64,000 nucleotides of DNA from Lutjanus erythropterus (GCA_020091685.1 CM034612.1:24327158-24391157), one strand, 5' to 3'; positions 1 through 12,948 are shown, counted from the stretch's first letter. Made by a program: numbers and translations. Notes: a model not told the origin generated them from the sequence alone.

Positions 1-65
1 TGACTGTTTGTTTGTTCACCACCGTCCGATGTCAAAGTGTCTCAGACGTTTGCGTTGTGCTTCAG

Positions 66-120
66 TTCCAGCTTCTGCCCTCGGCTCTCTTCAAATCCAG
101 CTCTGACTTCATCCCTCTGG
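66..120 (+). CDS. mkln1: muskelin, penultimate coding exon
   Basis: A 55-nt exon between an acceptor (gcttcag) and a donor (ggtaagaa). It reads FQLLPSALFKSSSDFIPL and ends in phase 1, with one G carried into the exon at 905. The joined C-terminus matches my memory of vertebrate muskelin, a discoidin/LisH/CTLH/kelch protein of the GID/CTLH ubiquitin ligase complex. Identity also rests on the tail-to-tail arrangement with podxl, which I recall for the human locus. The rest of the gene lies upstream of the window. A protein search would settle the identity. Confidence 0.8.
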
Positions 121-1026
<906 letters not shown>

Positions 1027-3760
1027 CCCCCACACACCCTTCCCTCCCCTCCATCACCGTCACCCACTGGACTGACTGAACGCCTCAGCCGTGGAGGGGC
1101 AGACGAGGAGCAGTTATTTTTCTATTGCTGAACCCTGCTGGTGGGATTATTCTTCATCTGGAACCTCCTGCTGTCACGGTGTGCGTTAGCTGATGGTGAG
1201 ACTCGTAAACACACATATAAACAACACTGTGGGATTTGGATATGAGCTACCACAACCTGAGGTGTATGTGTGTGTGTTTCTTTTTCCCCCAAATACCCCT
1301 TTGGTTTTCTTGCTGATGAGCACGCAAAGCCCCTCTAAACTCTGCCAAACATCGCTTGTGTTTTTCATCTTCACTTGATTTTTTTTTTTTGTTGTTGTTG
1401 TTTTTCCCCCAGAAAAGTTAAGGCCAAAAAAGAGGATTTGCACGCATTTGTTTGCAGGCTTTTTTTTTTTTTTTAAGTGTTGGATTTGTGCTTTGTACCC
1501 ACGCAAACGCCCACACAGTCGACCACAGGCGTCCAGCCACATGTTCGGAGCAAAACAGATGAGGAGATGACGTCTGTTCAGGCCAGTTGTTGCGAAAGTT
1601 AAAGGGAGAGTTTGGATTATTTGTGAAGTTGTACAAGGAGCTTGTCCATAGTCAGTGTCTTACCTACAGTTGATGGCTATGGACAGGGTCAGCAGCAAAA
1701 TGTATTTTAGCCATCTGAAATAATCAATATCAGTCTAGCAGTACGATATATTTAGAGACTTTTCCCTTTGCTGTCAGACAGACATTTCTGACAGGAACCT
1801 GCCATTATATAAGCCAGATATTGCTCTCTCCACACACCTGACTCCATTTAGGAAATCAATAATCTTACTGCACAGAACAGAGGAGTTGCTGGTCCACAGC
1901 TGCTTCAATCTGTTAGTTTGTTTGTGTTATTGTGGGACTCAGAATGAACCTTTTACGGACTAAAGTCACACAATAACACAAATGGAGATTGGACCAATCT
2001 AATATTGTTTTGGAGGATACTGATGTAATTCCCTCCTCAAATATTGGACTAATGTCACTGACTTTCATTGTCTTACACTTACATTTCTAAGAGACAAACA
2101 GCATTTTTAACATCTTAAACATAAGGGGCACAGACCCTGACGTACTGCTGCAAAATGCAGCTTGAGTAGAAGAAGAAATGTACAAGCAGCTTCAGTCATG
2201 GTTAAACCAGTACAAAAATGACAATTAAAAACATAAACCACCCAGGGCTGCAACAAAGAATTATTTTCATCATAGACTAATCTGTCAGTTATTTTCTCGA
2301 TTAGTTGTTTGGTCCACAAAATATAAGAAAACGGTGGAAAATGTGAACAAGTGTTTCCCAAAGCCCAAGGTGATGTCCTCAAATGTTGTTTGTCTTTTGT
2401 CCACAACCCTAAAATATTCAAGTTAAGAAAGTGTTCACATTTAAGAAACTGGGATTGGATTATTTTGACTCTTTTATTCACAAAAACTTTACTCAAACTA
2501 ATTAATTGATTATCAAAGCAGCTGGCAACACGTTTAATAGTTGTCAAACGATTTATTGTTGCATCTCTAAAGCTCAACATAACATTTGGATTTTGGAACA
2601 TAAAACAGCAACCTTGACATGTTTTCAGCAATGCACATTGGGAAATGAGGGCCATCTCTCAGCACTATCTGCAGCACATGTGAACCTTATAAGCCAGAAT
2701 CCCACAGTGTCCCGCAGAGGACACCATCATGCGAGTCCAAGGCTCTGCAGCATAAATTCCAGATGTTTCAAACTTTATATAAAACTAATCATAATAATAA
2801 TAATCATAGTAGTAAACAAAAGTAATATTGCTGATTTTGTCAGTGGAGTTTGGTTGATTTGTCTTATATAATGATGCCTTTGTAAAAGCCTGTCTGACAG
2901 CAAAATAAAGCAGTGAAAATATTCTAAAGGCTATAGGTTATATTGTTTGCATAAATTGATATCAAGTTTTTTAGGTGTCTAAAATACATTTTGCTGTTGA
3001 GCCTGTCCACAGCAGTACATCATTTAGCTTCCTACACCAGTACTCCTGCTGCTTCTCCAAACTGGGGGCGACTGCCATCTACTGTAGGTAAATACACTGA
3101 CTGTGGATAAGCTGCTTCATACAACCCCACTTCAAATAATCTAAACTATCCCTTTAAGTTATTTGAAGGCAGCACGATGTGTCCATGATGACTGAAACCA
3201 CTTCACCCTCCACAGCTACAAGCTTTTCTCTTCTTTGGGTAAAATTTCAGCACCCTCTCCTGCAAAATATTACATGAACGCTCATTTTGATGGTTTGGTT
3301 AGCTTGCTTTTCTGTAACACATGCCCCTATTTATGATCATGACGGCCATGCAAAGGCAAAAAGAGTCAAAAAATGTAAGTGTTGTATGAATAGAGGAATG
3401 ATTCTATGAGATAAAGTTTAATATATATCTAAATATACCTTTATCTTTTTGGTATTGGTTGTTATCCCTGTAAAAGTGGCTGGTAAATTTGGATTCACTA
3501 CAGGAGATGCAAGATGAAGTTTTGGATATATTTCCTCAGTAATGAATGGTCTGTAACTTCATTCTAAGTGGTGAAATGCTGTACAGAATATGTAAATATA
3601 CATATAGGACTTTTTTTTTTTTTTTGATGGAACAGATTCTGTGCTGGATCGTGTTCTTTCTTGTCCCTCTTCATCAAACAGTCAGGGTCCACATACAGTA
3701 ACTTTCTGGCTCTATATTTAACTCTGATTCTTACTTATTGGGAAGATTTAAAAACAATTG

Positions 3761-3800
3761 GTGTGTGTGTGTGTGTGTGTGTGCGTGTGTGTGTGTGTGA
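3761..3800. repeat. (GT)n microsatellite
   Basis: About 19 GT units with one GC interruption in the mkln1 3' UTR, followed by GAGAGA. It accounts for the His-Thr repeat in a minus-strand open frame here. Confidence 0.95.
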
Positions 3801-4169
3801 GAGAGAAGTGCTGGTGCCAGTAATCCAGTTTGACAATTAGAGTGGGAAGAGGCATTTTAGGTCTGTTTGTCATAGTGTGTTGACACAGTGTACCTTCAGT
3901 GTGATAAATTAGTGGATGAAATATTCTTTTTTTTTTTCCGAAAAATCCCAAATGTGCCCCTGAATAGATTTTTGAGGTAGACAGGAGGGTTGCAGAGAAG
4001 AGGAGAACCAGCCTGGCCTCAGCATCACAAACATGAAATGTACAAACTACCATGGTCATTTTTTTTTTTTATTTGTGTAACTAATTTTCAGCCATGCGCG
4101 CAGCAAATCTACTGAAATATCTCAACACCAGCTGAAGGGATTCACACTAAACTTGGTACATTTATGGAA

Positions 4170-4870
4170 ACATATTGCTGCAAGGCCAGAAAAAGAGAAA
4201 CAGATCACTATCACATTATAACATGTAAATCTTGTCATTACAATATATTTTCACATTACAACAAGATTTATTCATTTTATTACAAGATTTTTTTTTTACA
4301 CGTTATAACAAGATGTTTTTATGTTATAACACTTTTTTATGTTATAACAAAAGCGTTCATGTTACAACACAATATTTTCACGTTGTAACGAGATTTTCAT
4401 GTTAGAACGAGACGAGAAGATATTTTCACGTTAACACAAAATACAAACATAATTTGTTGAAACAAGAAACTTTTCTTGTTATAAGAATATACTATTTACT
4501 TTTCACAATTTGAAAAGTTTCACATGATAATTTATTGTTATAACACATTCGTTACATTAAATGTTATAATATTGTTATAACAAGAGGTGTTTCTTGTTAA
4601 AACACTATACTGTTTATCTTGTTATAACATGAAAAGCTTATTGTGATAACTTATTGTTATTACACTGAACTTTTATAACAATTGTTATTTGTTATAAAGT
4701 ATTTATTATGTTATAAAGTGACAACATGTCATGTTGTAACATGATAATTTGTTATAACATAAAACACTTCTCATTATAACATGTTATAAGAAGAAAACAT
4801 GCGTATTATAACGTGATAAGATTGTATGTTGTAATAAGGTGAAAATATCTTATTATAACATTTGTGCCTG
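4170..4870. repeat. TTATAACA-rich degenerate array
   Basis: Many copies of gttataacaagat, cacgttataac, cattataaca and their complements, spaced 15-40 nt, over 700 bases. Both orientations occur, so the RNA could fold into many short hairpins. Related arrays occur at about 10310-10470, 10755-10880 and 17360-17730, so this is a dispersed family. At the 3' edge (4896-4925) is a 'ccaatcagaatctagaattt' word that also occurs, diverged, inside the MITE at 10542-10749. Confidence 0.75.
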
Positions 4871-7703
4871 ATTATGTTGTCCAATTACTAAAATTTAGTC
4901 CACACCTGGCAGCCAATCAGAATCTAGAATTTTCAGTGGCTGTGGTTTAAGTTCATTCTGCAGACACGAACCTGTTTGCTGATATTTGACTCATTCAGTA
5001 GAAATCTGCCAGAGCTGAGCTGGTTTTAGTCGACCCACAAGACTTTTCCACACAACTGGCTGCACTGACTGAACGATTGATCTGGTCTTTATCTCCCTTG
5101 AGAGACACTCTTCAGAAGGTGACGGTGACAGGGGGATTCTATAGGCATCATGCAAAGGTTTATTTATTCTTTCTTATAACGACAACATGATACTTGATTC
5201 ACTCACACAGGAAGTGTGAGAACCTGCAGATATGTACTTCAGCTGTGGTCAGTGAAGGAGGGACTCCCGCCACAAAGTTCCCACTAACACTAACTTTGGA
5301 ATGTCTTTCACTGTTCACAAATTTCCTGTCATGTTGCGTCTAACATAGCTAAACAGAAAAACTCAAGAACAAATTTAGGATTTCCAAAAAAACAAAACAA
5401 AAAAAACCTGCTCAAATCTTCCTGTACGATATGATACGAAGGGCGCGAGTCTGGCTGCAGGACCGCCTCCCTGCTCACAAACTGCTAGTGCTGCCCAGTC
5501 GCCTGCTTTTAGCTGAAGTAGAAAAAGTTTACCTCTGCTGTCACCAAACCAGTTTTGGGGATTTTGCGGTCTGTTTTCATTGGTGCTTACTGGTCACTCA
5601 AAGTCCCACACTGTCAGTTTTCTTTGTTTATCGTCTTCCATGACTGTCAGTGAGACGCTAACAGATTGTTTTTCAGTGGAAATGTGATCACTGACACCCC
5701 ATCGACAAAACCCAGTGTTCATCGGTCAGGTGAAAACAAATGATTGTCTTCAGTCCTTCATTTAGAACAACTGTGATACATGAGAACACTGTGTGACTCC
5801 ATCACTCTGGCACATCTGCTACGACTGTTACCCACAATTTGTACATAATTTCTGTGTAATGTACAGGATCAGCACTATTTCTATCTATGAGTTTGAAGAA
5901 CACTGAGGACAAAGGATGTGATTAGACCAGTTTGACATGAGGGCAGAATTGGGCAAAAGATTGTTTGTTCATTGTGTAACTTTATGGTAATTTTTAAAAA
6001 ATCTCATCTTTCATATTAAGCACTATTTTGACTGGAGGGTCAACATCTGTGATCAGACATGAGTTAGGTACCTTATGAATCCCTCTTCAGTGGCATTTTA
6101 GAGGCAATGATTTAATTTAATGCACTCGTTTTGAAATTAAAGGACCATACTGGTGTTTTGGAAGGTTAAAAAGTTGTATCATTTCAAGTCATGTTAAAGA
6201 TAAATCCTTGTTGATCTTTTCTGAAAATCCAGAACAACACTTGATACAATTTCAGTGTTTCCAGAATCCTCAGAAAAAAGAAATATTTCATCTGCTGCAA
6301 CATTTGTTGTAAAATTTATAAGACATGAAGCATTCCTAAATTTGTACAACATGAATAGTTTTTTTTGTTGTTGAATTTGTACAACATTAAGTAAAGCATT
6401 ATTTTAGATTTTTCTTGTGTTGTATGAAAAAGTGTTTTTCAGCCACATGTATTTAGAAATGCTCCATGTTGTCTGAATTTAGCTACAACAAAACTTCATA
6501 TCATGCAAAACCAACAACAAAGCTTCATTTCACACAAATTCAACAAAGCTTCATGTCGTACAAATTGTACAACGCCTCATGATATATCTGTATGCTAAGC
6601 TAAGCTAAGCTAACCACGTGTTTGCTGCAGCATGAGAGTGGTGTCATCCTTCTCGTCTGACTCTTGGAAATTTGAGGAAATACTTATTTGCTTTCTTGCC
6701 TACTGTTCTTTGACGATACATGACTTGCAGCAAGTGTGCTGGAATTTGCTAAGCAAAAAATAGCGGTATGGTCCTTTAAGTGTCAGTCATGAGCTTTTTG
6801 TTTCCTTAAACCCTGTCTTGATGGAAATGTTTGATGCTTTACATTGAATGCACTTCATGTGGAGCGTGTACCTGGTGAATTCAGCTCGGAGGCCTCACTT
6901 CCTCACTTGCTTGGTCGTGGTCATAAATTCATAATGTTCTTATTTATACCACGACATTAAGTGCACTATTGTATCTAGGACGTTGTTTACTGTGATTGTG
7001 GGTGCTCTGACTGCTACTGTACCTATCATCACTGTAAATCATCTTGCTGGTGCATCAGTGTAGGAAAGTAAAACTTGTAAGAAACTACCCCAAAAGATGT
7101 TGCTTGCTAAATATTTGGTCATTGTTATGTGTTCCTGTTTGTTTTGTTGGAGGATGATGATGACATGTGTGTTATGTGTCTGTTCATGTGTGTCCTGCCC
7201 ATAATTCTGCTGCCCTGACACCAACAAAAAGGAGACAGATCAGTGATTTGTTTTGTTTTTTTAAAAAAAGACACCAGAGCAAAAAATAATGCAGCAAGCT
7301 TAGAAAATACTATGTGATGGATTATTTATGACTACATTTAGGGCTCATCAGGCTTGCCGTAGCATTTGTTTTTGTTTTGTGCCAGAAGAAAACTGTGTTT
7401 TAAAAGACTAATTGAAAGCACCTTTGTAAAATAGAAAAGACAGAAAGAAAACACAATGCCAAATACTACTTTTCTTTTTGCTATTGTAGGGTAAATATCC
7501 TCCACGCATCGATGTTTGCTGGATGGAATGTTATTTTTTTCATTTTCTCGCTTCTTTTCTTTCCATCTTGCCCTTCTCTGGACCCCTGGGTGGGACTCAG
7601 GAGTTTTAAGGCTGGTACTCTCAGATCAGTGAGCACTACTCTGTGGATACAGTGAATGTGTAGAAAGCCTTGTAGTATTGCATTGTATGTAATGTATATA
7701 ATG

Positions 7704-7709
7704 AATAAA
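7704..7709 (+). terminator. mkln1: AATAAA poly(A) signal, end of mkln1
   Basis: AATAAA followed 16-30 nt later by a TTTTGTTCAGGTTTTC U/GU-rich stretch. It is the best plus-strand cleavage signal after the muskelin stop. Confidence 0.6.
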
Positions 7710-7730
7710 GATTGTATTTTGTTCAGGTTT

Positions 7731-9270
7731 TCTTAACTCCTGTCTCTGTGGTGTTTCTGCCCCCTAGTGGCCAAGTAGGGGAGAGCAGGGGAAATTGTAA
7801 TTTTTTTATTTTTGTACTTTTTTTCTTCATAACTCTCAGACTACTTGAAATACATGTCATCTTTTTTATATAAGAAACATATATTTGCACTAATAACAGA
7901 GTTGATATGTTTTCTGTAAAAAGGACAAGACCATCATATTAAAATATACAATCTTAGTCATATTAATATTAACCTCTATCTCAAATAATATCCTACCTCA
8001 CAGCAATCACTATACTGTTATAGTATGTAATGTTGAGATGTTTTTTTTTTACATATGATACAAATAATTTTAGATTTCAGGCATCGTATGCATTATTTTT
8101 GTAGGGGACAAAGGAACTATTCTGGAGGTAAATAGATTTTATTTATTGTTGAAGTAATTTTACACTTAAATTTACTGAAATATGCTCATTTCCTACCAGG
8201 AAAGTGTGTGAACACACAAACAGGGTCCTTACATCGGGTCATGTGGTCTGATGTCACAGCGGCTTTCTTGAAAAATTATGATGCATGTTGCAGTGTTTTA
8301 AGGATTGTTTTTTGTTGTTATTTTGTTTTGTGGGGGGGGTTGCTATGAAATCGCTGATGATTGATGATTTTTTTAAAAATTAAATCAAAATCAAACTTGT
8401 TCCAGGAAGAATAAAACCTCTAAAATTCTAACAAAATATGCTTTATTTGTAAATTGAGAACTGCACCAAGTTGGTACTCCACAAAGAAGAAGAGTCTTTT
8501 TGTAGCTCAAACTCAAAAAACAGCCCGCTTAAAATTATAAAATATAAAAGGAATTATAAATATTAAAGTACACAGAGCATTGATATATATCCATAACACT
8601 GACAAAGTTTGTCCTTTTCAGTACCTGTGACAAAATAAAACACAAAAATACAAAAACAATAATGAGACACTGAGATGTTCATATCTCTAAATCTGTTTTT
8701 TGTATATGACATACTTTATATGGTGTGACGTGCAGCAGACTGCTATGATCGGAAGAGCTCGCAGGAAACAACTGATCAGTCAAATTTGCAGCAAAGTTGC
8801 TGTGATTGGACAAAACTGCAAGGTCGTGCAGGTTTCACAGGAATTAGTTGAATTTGAATTCATTGTTGCAATTGATCTTGCTGCCATGATAAAATTGTGT
8901 ATGCTATCTAGCAACACCTTTTTTATTTTTTTTCTTAGCATAGGTTGTTAATATTAATTTGCAAACAATAACCTTGATATAAAATTGATGTAACTTTAAA
9001 ATCGCAGTCATCTGAAACATACTGTTCACACATAGAATCACTTGTAAAGTAATTTCTAACTTATATTCTCTTAAAATCATTTTTTGTTGAAGACTCATGC
9101 TTCAGAATCCTACTAAACATGTGCAGAGCAAATGTCTTCACTCTAGCTTGTTTCTGAGCAAATTGGGGGAAAAAAAATTAGTGTGTTACGATTGTCCCCT
9201 GTTTCAGTTGCCCCCACTCTCCCCTACAGATACTCCTGACAGCTGTACAGAACCAAGAAAACTCCAGAAC
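7731..9270. other. Gap between the mkln1 and podxl 3' ends
   Basis: About 1.5 kb of AT-rich DNA between the two convergent 3' ends. I see no coding exon. A second minus-strand AATAAA (tttatt on plus at 8442-8447) could serve as a distal podxl cleavage site. Confidence 0.5.
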
Positions 9271-9290
9271 CAAAGTGGAAAAACGCTTCC

Positions 9291-9296
9291 TTTATT
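9291..9296 (-). terminator. podxl: AATAAA poly(A) signal, likely end of podxl
   Basis: Plus-strand tttatt is AATAAA on the minus strand (gcaAATAAAggaagcg). This implies a podxl 3' UTR of about 3.45 kb from the stop at 12748. The alternative signal at 8442-8447 would make it about 850 nt longer. Confidence 0.5.
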
Positions 9297-10541
9297 TGCA
9301 AATCTGAACAGGTAGAACAACATGACCGCCGAGGCGATCGACAATTTACAGCTTCCAGTGTGTCAGACCCCTGTTGTTTGCCTTCAGCAGCAAACAAACC
9401 ATAAATACTTAAAATACTTGTAACGTACTTTGGTGAAAATGGCACAGCTATAATAAAAGTGAAATGAAGACACACACAAACACAAAGTAAAAAACAACAT
9501 CAAAAAAAGAAACTTAGATTGGAGTGCCCAAGGTGATGGATTCACTTGTATATAAGTAAATATATATTAACTTAATTGGCTTAAAGGGAAGTAAATTATT
9601 AAACTGAACAGAATCCATAAAGACATAAAAAAAAAAAACAAAATGTGCTCAGGCTCTGCTGCGAGGGTTTTAATATCAAGTCAGACATCTTAAAATGTCA
9701 CATGACTGCACCCCACCAGCATCAGCGACGGTGAGAAACAAAGAACTATTTACAGTGTTCCCTTCTACGGGAGCTGAGAACGGACGGGCTTGCTATTATT
9801 TCTGTTTTGAACACCGTTATTTCAAGATCACAGATTGATTATTTGGTTGTCTCAAGAAAACACACTTTGTTATCTTGACTTAGTGAGATAATCAACCCGT
9901 TATCACAAGGAAACAAAAGTTACCCAGGTGTCCTCATCGCTGATCGACACACTTTGGTGATTGTTTTCTTGTGACACATTAGTTTTCACAAGAAAGCAAT
10001 TTTATTTTCTCATAATTAACTTACAGTCTCGACAGCAGCATTAAAATAATTGCAAGCACATCCATTCTTGGCTTCCGTACACTTCAGAGGTGCACCAAGT
10101 TAATGGCGCATCAGTGTTGATCAGTATCAGTTTTTCAAAACAAAATCAGCATCCGTCCAGTGTTGGTGCTTTTGTGATGATTCTTTTCAAGGACAAACAC
10201 TTGATGCAGCTGTCAGAATCAAAATAACAAAGTTTACATATCATGATCCAGAAAAACTGGAATATCTCAACCTGTTTTGCAGCTTGACTTTCAGAAAATG
10301 CATTATGGCAACAACTTTATTGTTATAACAATGCTTTTCATGTTATAACAAGATATTTCCACATTATTATTACATATAAACTGTGTTACATGGTGTTCTA
10401 TACATGTGTTATAACAAGAACCTTTTCTTGTTATAACAATATACTACTTATCTTGTTTTGTAAGGAATAATGTACGGTAAGCAGGTCATTATTACAAAAT
10501 ATACCCTGGAGGGATGACCCACTCACTGTACATTATCTTAC

Positions 10542-10749
10542 TTATTGCACGGCTGCTTACTTTAAAAAGGAAATTGACACAAAGTATTCATTTAAAAATG
10601 ATTTTAGTGATTTAAGAATAATTTCATTGCTCCTCCAGAGTCTATGACCAAGACTGTCCATAGCAACGGTCTGCTTTTCAGAAATAACGGAGCTTAGAAT
10701 GCCTTAATTGACCAATCAGAATCAAGAATTTAACAAAGCCGTGTAATAA
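10542..10749. mobile_element. MITE with TTATTRCACGGCT terminal repeats
   Basis: TTATTGCACGGCT at 10542-10554 is matched in inverse by AGCCGTGTAATAA at 10737-10749 (one mismatch in 13). The 208-bp interior carries 'gtccatagcaacggtctgc' and 'gaccaatcagaatc' words that I recognise from a very common fish repeat. It sits inside a TTATAAC array. It has no coding capacity. Confidence 0.65.
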
Positions 10750-11284
10750 AATGTGATCACTTATATTGTTAGAACAATAAGTCATCACATTGTAATGTTT
10801 AACATTTTCACATTATAACAATTTAAGTTATCGTGCTATAACATGAAACATTTTGTTATGACAATAAGATTGAAAACATAATAAACCAGAGTTGCCTGTT
10901 GAGTTTTGAATTAAAGTTCACTAAAAACGTGATCAGTTGATTTTAATTTTGATAATACTGAACGATATCCTTCATGTATGGAAAGCCAGAGGGGACAGAA
11001 ATGCTGTAGCTTTTCCCCTTGTTGCTTGCAGTCACATATATAAGAAGACAAAAAGAAACCACATTGTGAGATGTCCCTTCTCGTTTTCCATACACCCTCG
11101 AGTCAATATGCAGATTAAAATTCATCATTTGTCTTATTTCTCCGGGCCGGTCTGCCCTCAGCAGGGTCTCTGCGGACATTCTCTTCTTTTATGAATAAGC
11201 TCAGTGCTCAGTTGCACCGGTTGCTCCCTGACAGCCGACACGCACTAGTGGAAAATCACCAGGATGCTCTCAAGTATCCTGAGG

Positions 11285-11401
11285 TCACCTATCTAAGTTA
11301 GTAAGTCTAGAACTGCTGAGGAAGCTGACATCGCTGTTACTGCTCGGATCTTCTTCCTCTTCCAGCACAGTGATCAGTTTATCATCACCTGGCTCTTCCT
11401 C
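11285..11401 (-). CDS. candidate acidic terminal exon, unknown protein
   Basis: On the minus strand this reads EEEPGDDKLITVLEEEEDPS, then 18 more residues ending SSSRLTNLDR and TGA (11285-11287). Codon use and the even Glu/Asp/Ser composition look coding, unlike the flanking AT-rich DNA. The upstream edge abuts a transposon end: TTTTTACAG lies directly before it (AG at 11404-11403). That acceptor does not keep the frame of the acidic segment at 12556-12769 (phase 1), but AG at 11396-11395 would, as would a lost pre-insertion acceptor. I do not recognise the protein. It could be an alternative 3' exon of podxl or of an unannotated gene, or a relic. Confidence 0.35.
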   Translation of the reverse strand, partial: EEEPGDDKLITVLEEEEDPSSNSDVSFLSSSRLTNLDR

Positions 11402-12258
11402 ACTGTAAAAACAAAAAAGTTGAGGAAACCCAAAATGTCAAGGCAACAGAGTTTTGATTTTTGAGCCCAACTCAAACTCTTAAGTTTCAAAAAAGTTTTA
11501 CCAACTAATAATGTTTGGTTGAGATAATTTAGATAAACTCGAATCTTTAAATTGTACAAACACAAACTTCAAAAATTATTGAGTTAACCCAGAGGAAAGG
11601 AAAAGTTCAAAACAAGATCTCGTCTTGCTCTAAGCCTGTGTCTCCTCACATAAATGAGCTCAAATTAAGACCAATATGACACTTTGACCATTTTCTCATA
11701 CTTCTTAAATTTGGCTCCTGAGAAATAGCCTCTGTTTGGTCTCAGCCCGACACTAATTTGAGCCCAACTTAAGATCTTACAGGTTTTTTTTTTGTCTCAC
11801 TGCACTGATCTTAAATCTGTCTTAAATAATCAGCTCTTGAGATAACAGTGAGATTTAAAAGAAAACTCAGTTGTATTAAATGAGCTCTTAAATCTGTCTA
11901 GAGTAGAGTGTTGTTTATTTCTCATAAGGCAAAGAAAAAACATTTGTGAGAGACAAAATTTTCCTCTGGGAACTAACTGATATAAAAGTGATTAATTAAA
12001 TTAATTTAATTTAATTTTTAAGCAAAAATTCAAGTTTATCAGTAGAAGAAAAGTAAATTATCTCAACATTATTAGTTACCAACTAATGTTTTGTTGAAAC
12101 AAGGTATCATTTTTTATCTCAAAAAACTTACATTTAGAAATGTCAAGATTTGAATTTGTTTCAAAATCTAAAAATCTAGTGAAGACAGTCACCTTAAAAT
12201 TGAGTTTTCTTAACCTTTTTCTTTCCTTTTTTTTTTTTTTCTTCTTTTTTTTACAGTG
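11401..12258. mobile_element. non-autonomous DNA transposon, CACTGTAAAAA ends
   Basis: It starts CACTGTAAAAA at 11401 and ends TTTTTACAGTG at 12258, an 11-bp perfect inverted repeat. The interior has the words 'gagcccaactcaaactcttaag', 'gttttaccaactaataatg' and 'gataatttagataaactcg', which recur at about 30058-30300 and in part at 33690-34200, so it is a dispersed family. No transposase and no clear 8-bp duplication are seen. Confidence 0.6.
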
Positions 12259-12555
12259 CTTGTTTGCAGAAAATAACATAAAAATTCTATTTACAGGTGC
12301 TTGTGTACAAATCAGCTCTTTTTCTGAGTACAGTCAAAGAAAAGGCACAATCCTCTCTCGGTTTGGGGCACTTTCTGGGTTTTTGAAATGACAAATTTTG
12401 ACTTGTGCTCTGTAGAAAGTCAAATATTTCTATAAAAAAAACTACAGCATAGGCACAGCAGTGATTGATTTAGTGGATTCTTCAAAGTTCCATTGTGTTT
12501 AATTTCATTGGTGCTTCATCCCCAATGTCAGATTTTTTTCATCTTTATTTCTTAC

Positions 12556-12769
12556 CAAAATACTTTTGTTCTATAGGATCTATTTCTTCTCTGGCTACAG
12601 GGACGTCAATCCCTGGGTCAGGACTGTAAGGTGAGCAGCCAGGGCTGGAGTCTGTGTTTTCTTTTTTTTTTTTTTTTACTTTTTGGTCTGGAACTAGCCA
12701 GGTCCCGTCGCTGTCTTCCTCTTCTTCTGCATCTCTGTCCCCGCTCTCTACAGGTGAGTGTCCTCCTCT
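12556..12769 (-). CDS. candidate acidic exon overlapping the podxl stop in another frame
   Basis: Minus-strand open frame, 71 codons from just after a TGA at 12772-12770 to a consensus donor (TTTTG|GTAAGA, GT at 12555). It includes [20 protein letters not shown], then [10 protein letters not shown], then [20 protein letters not shown] and IDPIEQKYF. The 16-base A run keeps the frame exactly. A possible acceptor, CACCTGTAG|AGAG, uses the podxl stop codon itself. There is no ATG in frame, so it would be an internal or alternative exon ending in phase 1. The family is not recognised. The residues DGTWLVPD faintly resemble the podxl tail motif DSWIVPMD. It could be chance, but length, composition and donor argue for a real exon. 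Confidence 0.4.
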
Positions 12770-12948
12770 TCAGGTATTTCCTCACAGACCTTCGGCAGGT
12801 TGTCCATGGGGACGATCCAGCTGTCGTTGAACTCCCCGTTCAGCGCCACCTTCTTCTCCTGCATCTCCGGCTGCACCTCCATCACCTCCAGTGTGGGGTT
12901 GTCATGGTAACCGTTCTCCACCGTGTGCAGCTCCTCCGTCAGGTGTTG
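12748..12948 (-). CDS. podxl: podxl exon 8: cytoplasmic tail and stop
   Basis: Acceptor tctctacag, phase 0, 66 residues plus TAG. It begins [20 protein letters not shown], continues through the MQEKK and DSWIVPMDN motifs, and ends EEEDTHL. The last four residues are a class I-type PDZ ligand for NHERF1/2. This is the most conserved part of the protein and the main basis for the gene call. Spacing and length agree with the mammalian tail as I recall it. Confidence 0.96.
   Translation of the reverse strand, partial: QHLTEELHTVENGYHDNPTLEVMEVQPEMQEKKVALNGEFNDSWIVPMDNLPKVCEEIPEEEDTHL

Larger units (their letters stand above)
1027..7730 (+). other. mkln1: mkln1 3' UTR (long, repeat-bearing)
   Basis: From the TAG at 1024 to the first strong plus-strand poly(A) signal at 7704 there is no acceptor followed by a convincing coding exon. 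The stretch is AT-rich with T-runs, a GT microsatellite near 3761-3800 and an array of TTATAAC words (about 4170-4870). A 6.7-kb UTR is long but plausible; earlier cleavage sites may also be used. The 182-residue minus-strand open frame at 2107-2655 looks like chance. Confidence 0.55.
9297..12747 (-). other. podxl: podxl 3' UTR and downstream sequence
   Basis: From the podxl stop to the AATAAA at 9291-9296. It contains the TTATAAC family, a MITE at 10542-10749, a transposon at about 11401-12258 and two acidic open segments (11285-11401 and 12556-12769) that may be coding exons in another frame; both are entered separately. Confidence 0.45.

Noticed and set aside
2107-2655. 182-residue minus-strand open frame
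   Set aside because: Lies in the mkln1 3' UTR, has low-complexity, Phe/Leu/Asn-rich AT-driven composition and no splice or motif support.
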